5,648 nucleotides of DNA from Xanthobacteraceae bacterium (lineage in GTDB: Bacteria > Pseudomonadota > Alphaproteobacteria > Rhizobiales > Xanthobacteraceae), in the NCBI GenBank assembly GCA_030044035.1, contig JASHWN010000294.1, positions 1 through 5,648 of the forward strand, read 5' to 3'. The position numbers were made by a program, and so were the translations under genes. Below are positions 1-5,502 of the stretch, piece by piece; the stretch's first letter is position 1; the number at the start of each line of letters is the position of its first letter. The notes beneath the pieces are model-generated. The model made no database searches. It was not told the origin of the DNA and saw only the letters and a program-made list of their open reading frames with translations.

Positions 1-182
1 GCTTGCTGGGCAGGCGCCGGCTTCTTTTTCGGCGCCTGGGCGAGCGCGATCGATCCCGACGCGACGGCGAGCGCTACGGCAACGACTGTTGATTTGGCTG
101 CTGTCTTGATGGCCGTTTTGGCGATAGCACCCAACATGCGGCCGCTCGGTCGCGCCGGTGCCCACGCGTTACGATAGGTCAT
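1..182 (-). CDS. Secreted protein, N-terminal part only (possibly IalB-like)
   Basis: The 5' end of a minus-strand gene that runs off the left edge of the window. From the ATG at 182 it encodes 60 residues. Residues 16-30 are Lys-rich (MLGAIAKTAIKTAAK), residues 31-46 form a hydrophobic stretch (STVVAVALAVASGSIA), and an ALA-QA signal peptidase I site ends near residue 48. The mature protein begins with a Lys/Pro/Ala/Gln-rich linker (APKKKPAPAQQ). This points to export to the periplasm or cell surface. The linker style resembles invasion-associated locus B (IalB) proteins of Rhizobiales, but the IalB domain itself lies outside the window, so the name is a guess. Start choice: 182 has an SD-like GAGGGA at 192-197 with a 9-nt spacer. 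The in-frame ATG at 137 would give a signal peptide of more ordinary length (about 33 residues) but has no clear SD. Transcription is divergent from the peptide-binding protein gene. Confidence 0.6.
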   Translation of the reverse strand, partial: MTYRNAWAPARPSGRMLGAIAKTAIKTAAKSTVVAVALAVASGSIALAQAPKKKPAPAQQ

Positions 183-516
183 GAGAAGCAGTCCCTCTTC
201 ATGCTGCCGGCCGCAAATCGACCTTAGCCGATTTTCTTCGGTCCGAGCTGTGATGACTGGTCTTAAAGCGGCGCGCATGCCCCTCGATCGGTCGCCACAC
301 GTGCCGCGCATACCCCCGGTTGGACGGTCAATCGACGCAGATTGCGGCAACAGCGTGACACCGCCCGTTGTCGGATAGCGCAATTGCCCGCCGCCATAAA
401 GCCCGCGTAAACGCCAGCCCGTGTGTTACACTCGCTGCGTCATCAAGCCAATGGCGAAACATCGCGGTTGCAAAAGGTTCGGCTCGTTGCCGGGCGCCAA
501 AAATCCGTTGCAAGCC
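183..516. other. Divergent intergenic region
   Basis: This stretch of about 330 bp separates the minus-strand secreted protein gene from the plus-strand binding-protein gene, so it should hold promoters for both. It is less GC-rich than the flanking genes. An 8-bp perfect palindrome GCAATTGC lies at 380-387. A weak -10-like TACACT occurs at 427-432, without a convincing -35 at 16-18 bp. No clear sigma-70 pair, terminator or RNA gene is visible. In-frame GTG (421) and ATG (451) codons for the binding-protein gene fall in its right part. They would add an N-terminal extension with AT-richer, atypical codons and no SD, so I treat 421-516 as probable untranslated leader. Confidence 0.5.
192..197 (-). 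promoter_or_regulatory. Candidate ribosome binding site for the secreted protein
   Basis: On the minus strand GAGGGA lies 9 nt upstream of the ATG at 182. This favours the longer start over the ATG at 137, which is preceded by GC-rich sequence without a clear Shine-Dalgarno match. The match to the anti-SD is partial, so the evidence is moderate. Confidence 0.4.
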
Positions 517-2337
517 ATGCTGAGAGCCTCGCGCCGCGCCGGTGCGTGCGCCGCATGCGCTGCGGTGCTGGCGCTTGCCGCGGCCAGCCCACAAGCGGCC
601 GATGCGGCCTATGCGATCGCCATGCATGGCGCGCCGGCGCTGCCGCCGGATTTTACCGCCATGCCCTACGTCAATCCCGATGCGCCGAAGGGCGGACGGC
701 TGGTCGAAGGCGTGCTCGGCACCTTTGACAGCCTCAATCCGCTGATCGTGCTCGGGCTGCCGGTGCAGCCGGTGCGCGGCTTCGTGATCGAGAGCCTGAT
801 GGCGCGCGGCTATGACGAGCCGTTCACGCTCTACGGCCTGCTGGCGCGCAGCGTCGAGACCGACGACGCCCGCGATTTCGTCACTTTCAGCCTCGATCCC
901 GCCGCGCATTTCTCCGATGGCGTGCCGGTGACCGCGCAAGACGTGGTGTTTTCCTGGCAGCTGCTGCGCGACCACGGCATGCCGAACCATCGCAGCTATT
1001 ATTCCAAGGTGGTGCGCACCGACATTTTGGATGAGCGCACCGTGCGCTTCGATCTCGCCGGCAGCAACGACCGCGAATTGCCGCTGATCCTCGGTCTGAT
1101 GCCGATCCTGCCCAAGCACGCCATCGACCCCGCGCACTTCGAGCAAACAAGTCTGCAGAAGCCGATCGGCAGCGGGCCCTATCTGGTCGCCGACGTCGAC
1201 GTCGGCAAAAGCGTCAGCTTCAAGCGTGATCCGAACTATTGGGGCCGCGCGCTGCCGATCAATCGCGGGCTGTATAGTTTCGACGAAGTGCGCATCGACT
1301 ATTATCGCGACGCCAACGCTTATTTCGAGGCCTTCAAGGCTGGGCTCTACGATTTTCGCGTCGAAGAGGACCCGGCGCGCTGGCAGACCGGTTACGATTT
1401 TCCGGCCGTGCGCGATGGCCGCATCGTCAAGGAAACGTTTGCCGATGCGCTGCCGAAGCCGGCGTTCGATTTCGTGTTCAACACGCGCCGGCCGATCTTT
1501 GCCGACATCCGGGTGCGGCAGGCGATTGCGCTGTTGTTCGACTTCGAATGGATCAACCGCAATTTCTTTTTCGGCCTCTACAAGCGCAGTGCCAGCTTTT
1601 TTGACGATTCGGAATTGTCGGCCTATCGGCGCCCGGCGGATGGCGAGGAACGCGCGCTGCTGGCGCCGTTCCCCGGCGCGGTGCGCCCCGACGTGCTCGA
1701 CGGCACTTGGTCGCCGTCGGCAACCGACGGCTCCGGACACGACCGCGCTATGTTGCGGCAAGCGCTCGGACTGCTGCAGTCCGCGGGCTACGAGCTCAAA
1801 GGCACGACGCTGCGTGAGCGCCGCGGCGGCCGGCCGCTCGCCTTCGAGATCATGGTGGCGAGCCGCGACCAGGAGCGCCTCGCGCTGGCATTTTCCCACA
1901 ACCTGGCCCGCGCCGGCATTGACGCGCAGGTGCGGCTGGTCGATGACGTGCAATATCAGCAGCGACTCATCTCGTACGATTTCGACATGATCGAATACCG
2001 TTGGGAGCAGTCGCTGTCGCCCGGTAACGAGCAAAGCTTTTACTTCGGCTCGGCCGCGGCCGACCAACCGGGAACGCGGAACTATATGGGCGTGCGCAGT
2101 CCGGCAGCCGACGCCATGATCGCGGCGCTTCTCGCTGCCCGAAGCCGGCCCGCCTTCGTCGATGCCGTGCGTGCGCTCGACCGCGTGCTGATCTCCGGCA
2201 GCTACGTGGTGCCGCTGTTCTACCTGCCACAGCAATGGGTGGCGCACGCGGCCGATGTACAGCATCCGGCGCATACCTCGTTGTTCGGCTACCTGCCGGA
2301 AACCTGGTGGCATCGCGGCACGGGAGCGCGGCCATGA
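517..2337 (+). CDS. YejA-type extracellular solute-binding protein, family 5 (oligopeptide/microcin C-like)
   Basis: Periplasmic substrate-binding component of an ABC importer for oligopeptides or related solutes. In enteric bacteria YejA serves YejBEF, which imports microcin C and peptides. From ATG 517 the product is 606 residues, close to E. coli YejA (about 604). Residues 1-30 form a signal peptide: LRASRRAG n-region, Ala/Leu-rich core, and an ADA|AYAIAMHG cleavage site. The mature N-terminus carries family-typical blocks: AMHG (35-38), YVNPDAPKGG (51-60), LGTFDSLNP (67-75), FSDGVPVTAQDVVFSW (132-147), PIGSGPY (216-222), RDPNYWG (237-243), RVRQAIALLFDFEW (332-345) and GTRNYMGVRSPAAD (519-532). 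The frame is intact. Start 517 is preferred over GTG 421 and ATG 451 because it gives a normal signal peptide and family length, although no strong SD precedes any of them. The stop overlaps the next start (ATGA). No permease or ATPase genes are in the window, so the cognate transporter must be encoded elsewhere. The family call is secure; the substrate is unknown. Confidence 0.9.
   Translation: MLRASRRAGACAACAAVLALAAASPQAADAAYAIAMHGAPALPPDFTAMPYVNPDAPKGGRLVEGVLGTFDSLNPLIVLGLPVQPVRGFVIESLMARGYDEPFTLYGLLARSVETDDARDFVTFSLDPAAHFSDGVPVTAQDVVFSWQLLRDHGMPNHRSYYSKVVRTDILDERTVRFDLAGSNDRELPLILGLMPILPKHAIDPAHFEQTSLQKPIGSGPYLVADVDVGKSVSFKRDPNYWGRALPINRGLYSFDEVRIDYYRDANAYFEAFKAGLYDFRVEEDPARWQTGYDFPAVRDGRIVKETFADALPKPAFDFVFNTRRPIFADIRVRQAIALLFDFEWINRNFFFGLYKRSASFFDDSELSAYRRPADGEERALLAPFPGAVRPDVLDGTWSPSATDGSGHDRAMLRQALGLLQSAGYELKGTTLRERRGGRPLAFEIMVASRDQERLALAFSHNLARAGIDAQVRLVDDVQYQQRLISYDFDMIEYRWEQSLSPGNEQSFYFGSAAADQPGTRNYMGVRSPAADAMIAALLAARSRPAFVDAVRALDRVLISGSYVVPLFYLPQQWVAHAADVQHPAHTSLFGYLPETWWHRGTGARP
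2322..2326 (+). promoter_or_regulatory. Ribosome binding site deciding the start at 2334
   Basis: GGGAG lies 7 nt before ATG 2334, inside the last codons of the binding-protein gene. Together with the ATGA stop/start overlap at 2334-2337, it supports translational coupling and rejects the upstream in-frame starts (2235, 2255), which would overlap the binding-protein gene more deeply. Confidence 0.6.
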
Positions 2338-3902
2338 TCCTCGGCGATCCGGCGGCCGCGGCGCCGCAGCAAGGCCCGCGCCGGCTCACCATCGACGAGG
2401 TGTTTCACCGCATCGCGGCCAAGCATCCGGAGCGGCTGGCTTTGCTCGATGCGCCGAACCGCAAGACCTTTACCGACGGCGCGCCGCGGCGGCTGACCTA
2501 CGCCGACGCCGACCGCATCGTCGCCGCTATTGCCGGCCGGCTGCACGGCATGGGCATGGCAAGCGACTCCGTCGTCGGCATCCAGCTGCCCAACACGGTT
2601 GACAACATCCTCACGCTCCTCGGCGTGTTGCGCGCCGGCCTCATCGCCGCGCCGCTGCCGCTGTTGTGGCGGCGCGCCGAGCTGGTGGCGGCGCTGGGGC
2701 GGCTTGGCGCCAAAGCCCTGATCACTACCGGGCGAATCGGCGGTTTCAATTACTGCCATTCCGCCATGCGGGTCGCCTCGGAAGTGTTTTCGATCCGCTA
2801 CGTGTGCGGCTTCGGTGACAAGTTGCCCGACGGCATTGTCGCGTTCGACGATCTGTTCGCAGCCGCGCCCCCCGATCCGGTGCCGCCGCGCGAGCGCGAA
2901 CGCCAGCACGATGCCGCCTCGCACATCGCCTTCATCACCTTCGACGTCGGCGCAGGCGGCATCGTGCCGGTGGCGCGCAATCATCTGGAGGCGATCGCCG
3001 GCGGGCTCGGCGTCGCGCTGGAAGGCCGCCTCGCTCAGAACGCGGGCATCGTCTCGACCATGGCGCCGGCCTCGTTTGCCGGCTTGAGCCTCACCTTCAT
3101 TCCATGGCTGCTCTCGGCCGGCACGCTGTCGCTGCACCACCCGTTCGATGCCGAGGTTTTGGCGCTGCAGCGCCACGATGATGGCGGCAGCACGCTGATC
3201 GTGCCGGATGCGGCCGCGCTGCGCCTCGGCGAGGCCGGCGCATTCGACGGTGGTCTCTGCAGCGGCACCGTGATCGCCGCCTGGCGTGCCCCCGAACGGC
3301 TTGCGGCGAGCCCGGTCTGGTCTGAGCGCGACACCGCTTTGGTCGATGTATCGATCTTTGGCGAAGCCGGCCTGGTCGCGGCGCGGCGCGGCAACGATGG
3401 CCGGGCGACGCCGATCCCGTTCGGGCCGGTCACGGCGCCGCGTGGCAGCCCTGGTGCCGTGGTGGTGGCCGAACTCGTCCGCACCGCGGCCGGCACGGTG
3501 GCGCTGCGCGGGCCGATGGTGCCGCGCCACGCCTTCCCGCCCGGCATCGAGCGCTCCGGGCTCGCCCATTTCGAGATCGACCGCTTCGGGCTGGTCGATA
3601 CCGGCTATAGCTGCGAGATCGATCCGGCGAGCAAAGCCATGGTGGTCACCGGCCCGCCGTCGGGCCTTGTCGGCGTCGGCGGCTATCGCTTCCCGCTGCG
3701 CGACCTGCAGGAAGCCGTCGGCCAGATCGACGGTGCGGCCAATATCGCTGCCCTGCCCGATCGGCTGCTCGGTCAGCGGCTCGTCGGCGATGCCAGGGAG
3801 CGCGACGCGGTCCAGGCGGCGCTCAATGCCGTCGGCATCAATCCGCTGATCGCGGCGGCCTTCCGCGACCGTGGCGTACGCGCCGAGCCCGTCGGCGCGT
3901 AG
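2334..3902 (+). CDS. AMP-binding (adenylate-forming) superfamily protein with degenerate core motifs
   Basis: A 522-residue protein with the layout of acyl/aryl-CoA synthetases. The N-terminal opening is typical of the family: LTIDEVFHRIAAKHPERLALLD (18-39), RRLTYADADRIVAAIAGRL (52-70), and VVGIQLPNTVDNILTLLGVLRAG (80-102) with an AAPLPLLWRR (105-114) continuation. The catalytic motifs are poorly kept. Where the Ser/Thr/Gly-rich P-loop ending in P-K-G is expected, it reads TFDVGAGGIVPVARNH (202-217) with no Lys. The YGxTE-like position reads FGEAG (342-346), with no Glu at its last position. The TGD position reads VDTGYS (421-426), with Tyr instead of Asp. The hinge region GPPSGLVGVGGYRFP (440-454) lacks the usual Arg and Lys. 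The short C-terminal domain has no visible PxxxxGK lysine. Length and frame are intact. It overlaps the binding-protein gene by 4 bp. Class I adenylate-former ancestry is well supported, but activity is doubtful. It could be a pseudoenzyme with a binding or regulatory role, or a divergent ligase whose substrate cannot be told. Confidence 0.8.
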   Translation: MILGDPAAAAPQQGPRRLTIDEVFHRIAAKHPERLALLDAPNRKTFTDGAPRRLTYADADRIVAAIAGRLHGMGMASDSVVGIQLPNTVDNILTLLGVLRAGLIAAPLPLLWRRAELVAALGRLGAKALITTGRIGGFNYCHSAMRVASEVFSIRYVCGFGDKLPDGIVAFDDLFAAAPPDPVPPRERERQHDAASHIAFITFDVGAGGIVPVARNHLEAIAGGLGVALEGRLAQNAGIVSTMAPASFAGLSLTFIPWLLSAGTLSLHHPFDAEVLALQRHDDGGSTLIVPDAAALRLGEAGAFDGGLCSGTVIAAWRAPERLAASPVWSERDTALVDVSIFGEAGLVAARRGNDGRATPIPFGPVTAPRGSPGAVVVAELVRTAAGTVALRGPMVPRHAFPPGIERSGLAHFEIDRFGLVDTGYSCEIDPASKAMVVTGPPSGLVGVGGYRFPLRDLQEAVGQIDGAANIAALPDRLLGQRLVGDARERDAVQAALNAVGINPLIAAAFRDRGVRAEPVGA

Positions 3903-3935
3903 CGGCGACGGCGAGCGAGCGAACCGGCGACGGCG
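3903..3935 (+). repeat. 11-bp direct repeat pair upstream of the third gene
   Basis: CGGCGACGGCG occurs perfectly at 3903-3913 and 3925-3935, separated by exactly 11 bp (AGCGAGCGAAC). The copies therefore sit 22 bp, about two helical turns, apart, directly after the preceding stop codon and directly before a TTGACG. This could be a regulator site, or chance in GC-rich sequence. Confidence 0.4.
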
Positions 3936-3964
3936 TTGACGCGCCATTAACAGCGCTTTGGCAT
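3936..3964 (+). promoter_or_regulatory. Weak candidate promoter for the GGDEF-like gene
   Basis: TTGACG (3936-3941) is a good -35 match. A 17-bp spacer leads to TGGCAT (3959-3964), a poor -10 that matches three of six consensus positions. Transcription would begin near 3970, giving a leader of about 30 nt before ATG 4003. The 100-bp gap from the preceding gene makes a separate promoter plausible, but read-through from the upstream pair is equally possible. Confidence 0.25.
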
Positions 3965-4002
3965 TTTGCCGGAACCGTATCGCGCTCCTGCCGGCATTTC
4001 TC

Positions 4003-5268
4003 ATGGCGCTGCAAGGTTCGTTTGTCGTTGTTTCCGACGGCCCGGCGCCCGATGTGGTTGAGGCGCTGCGCGCCGCCGGCGGCTTTCCGATTGTCGAGGC
4101 CCATTGGGCCGATGCGCCCGCCGCCTTAGCCTCGGTCGAGCCCGAGGCCGTGGTGCTGGCTGATAGCTGCGCCGATGCTGGCCGCGCTGCGGCCTTCACC
4201 AAGGCGCTGGCAGAGCGTCTCAAGACCGGCGAACGGGCGTTCACGCCGGTTCTTGCCCGCACCCGCGAGGACGGCAGCGCCGCGCTGCCCGATACGCTCA
4301 CCATCGCCGCCAATGCTGCGGCCGAACGCGTCGTCAACCGGCTCGGCTCGGCGTTGCGCATCCGCACGCTCCATTCCACCGTGCTCCGCCGTACCCGCAT
4401 GCTGGCGGCGCGCGGCGAGCTGCCGCCCGAACTGCCGCGCAACGACCCGCTCGACGAGGCCGTGGTGCTGCTCGCCGGCCGCGGCCGCTCGTACCCGGCG
4501 CTGTCGGTTGCCGTCGGCGAGCGGGTCGGGGTCATCGGTGCGCTCAGCGTCGAGAACGCCGCCCGCGCGCTGCACGCCCGCCACATCGACGGCATGGTGA
4601 TCGGCGACGGTTTCGGGCCGCGCATCGTCGAAGCGCTGTTGACCGTGCTCGCCGGCGACGTGAGCTTCCGGGATCTGCCGATCGCGGTGCTCGGCGGCCA
4701 TCCCGGCGTGGTCGAGCAGTTCGCGCCGCAACTGCCGAATCTCGAGCGCATCGCCGAGGGCCCGCAGCGCCTGGTCGAACGCTTTCTGCCGCTGGTGCGG
4801 CTGCACGCCTTCGCCGAGCGGCTGCGCCGCATGCTCAAATCGCTCGACGCCAAGGGCATGATCGATCCCGATACTGGACTGCTCGCCCACGAGGCGTTTT
4901 GGCGCGACCTCAACCGCGCCGTCGACGATGCGGAAAAGCGCGGCGTCGGGCTCTCGATCGCGCGGTTTTCGTTCGACGGCAGCGACCGCCGCTCGAGCCT
5001 CGACGCGGCGCGGCTCCTCGCCCGCCTGATGCGCGAAGTCGATTTCGCCTGCCGCGAGGCCGATAACTCGATCTTCGCGGTGTTCACCGAGACTGATCTG
5101 CGCGCCGCCCACGTGGTGGCGCGCCGCATCGCCAGCGTTTTGAAGAACACCACCATGGCGCCGGATAGAAAGCGCATCGGCATCGAGGCTGCGGTCACGC
5201 TCGCCACTTTGCGGCCGACCGACAGCGTCGATTCGCTCCTCGCCCGCGTCGTCGGCGGCGCGGCGTAG
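4003..5268 (+). CDS. PleD/PopA-like protein: two receiver-like domains and a degenerate GGDEF domain with RxxD I-site
   Basis: A 421-residue cytoplasmic protein with no signal peptide or membrane segment. Residues about 5-120 look like a receiver fold: FVVVSDG first strand, then PEAVVLADS around Asp54. Residues about 150-270 repeat the pattern: EAVVLLAG, HIDGMVIGD around Asp202, then RDLPIAVLGG. In both, Asp falls one residue later than the usual phosphoacceptor position. Residues about 286 onward resemble a GGDEF domain. DPDTGLLAHEAFWRDL (288-303) matches the family's D-x-LTGLxNR entry, and FTETDLRAAHVVARRIASV (361-379) matches the helix after the active site. The GGDEF signature reads ADNSI (353-357), so cyclase activity is not expected. 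REVD (344-347) gives an RxxD inhibitory site with the standard five-residue spacing. Domain order and length resemble Caulobacter PleD and PopA; PopA is a known inactive c-di-GMP receptor. I infer c-di-GMP binding without synthesis. Start: ATG 4003 is chosen. A TTG at 3958 would add 15 residues, and neither has a clear SD. The name popA is not assigned because orthology cannot be shown here. Confidence 0.75.
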   Translation: MALQGSFVVVSDGPAPDVVEALRAAGGFPIVEAHWADAPAALASVEPEAVVLADSCADAGRAAAFTKALAERLKTGERAFTPVLARTREDGSAALPDTLTIAANAAAERVVNRLGSALRIRTLHSTVLRRTRMLAARGELPPELPRNDPLDEAVVLLAGRGRSYPALSVAVGERVGVIGALSVENAARALHARHIDGMVIGDGFGPRIVEALLTVLAGDVSFRDLPIAVLGGHPGVVEQFAPQLPNLERIAEGPQRLVERFLPLVRLHAFAERLRRMLKSLDAKGMIDPDTGLLAHEAFWRDLNRAVDDAEKRGVGLSIARFSFDGSDRRSSLDAARLLARLMREVDFACREADNSIFAVFTETDLRAAHVVARRIASVLKNTTMAPDRKRIGIEAAVTLATLRPTDSVDSLLARVVGGAA

Positions 5269-5328
5269 CCAAGTCGGGTTTCTCGGGCGCAGCCCCCTTA
5301 CACGCAGGCGGGCGCTCAGAAAGACGTT

Positions 5329-5491
5329 GTTTCCCGGATGCGGTGCAGCGCGAAGCGGTGCACCGCTGATCCGGGATCGTCCCAAACTCGGTGCTTGCGA
5401 CGATCTCGGGTCTGCAGCGCACCACTTCGCTGCGCCATAGCGCGTCGAAGACGCGCGTGAACGCGCTTTTGCTGCGCTGCGCCCGGGAAAC
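5329..5491. repeat. Composite palindromic repeat element (REP/MITE-like) between convergent genes
   Basis: The element is bounded by perfect 9-bp inverted repeats, GTTTCCCGG (5329-5337) and CCGGGAAAC (5483-5491). Pairing extends outward as ACG (5324-5326) with CGT (5493-5495) after a 2-nt mismatch. Inside are several hairpins: TCCCGGAT/ATCCGGGA with GCGGTGCA/TGCACCGC and a 2-nt bulge (5332-5376); GATCGTC/GACGATC (5375-5381 with 5399-5405); GCAGCG/CGCTGC (5414-5419 with 5428-5433); and GCGCGTC-GAA-GACGCGC (5440-5456). No open reading frame fits it. Dispersed palindromes of this style between convergent genes are, to my recollection, common in Bradyrhizobium-type genomes; copy number here cannot be judged from one window. 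It may serve as a bidirectional transcript end or be a non-autonomous mobile repeat. Confidence 0.7.
5440..5470 (+). terminator. Mutually exclusive GC hairpins followed by TTTT (weak terminator candidate)
   Basis: GCGCGTC-GAA-GACGCGC (5440-5456) is a perfect 7-bp stem with a triloop. Its right arm overlaps a second hairpin, GCGCG-TGAA-CGCGC (5453-5466), which is followed by TTTT (5467-5470). The second could act as a weak intrinsic terminator for the GGDEF-like gene, but the U-tract is short and both lie inside the repeat element. Confidence 0.25.
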
Positions 5492-5502
5492 GCCGTGAGG
5501 AT

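Noticed and set aside
303..331. Minus-strand TTGACC as a -35 for the secreted protein gene
   Set aside because: No -10-like hexamer occurs at 16-18 bp; the nearest TATG-like sequence is only about 13 bp away.
181..378. Short plus-strand open frame in the divergent intergenic region
   Set aside because: No SD, no family resemblance, and it overlaps the start of the minus-strand secreted protein gene.
421..516. Upstream starts (GTG 421, ATG 451) for the YejA-like protein
   Set aside because: They would bury the signal peptide behind up to 32 atypical residues and lack an SD; start 517 gives the usual family length.
328..2313. Minus-strand open frame of 661 codons antisense to the binding-protein gene
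   Set aside because: It mirrors the YejA-like gene and has no recognisable protein pattern; GC-driven shadow frame.
2289..5207. Minus-strand open frame of 972 codons spanning two plus-strand genes
   Set aside because: Its product is low-complexity, Arg/Ala/Ser-rich at one end and Arg/Gly/His-rich at the other, with no domain pattern. It lies antisense to two genes with clear family motifs; high GC removes stops in this frame.
5269..5328. GGGCGC repeats after the GGDEF-like gene as a terminator
   Set aside because: The two copies are in direct, not inverted, orientation and no T-tract follows.
4126..5385. Minus-strand open frame of 419 codons antisense to the GGDEF-like gene
   Set aside because: The composition is that of an antisense frame and it runs into the palindromic repeat; no domain or start signal supports it.
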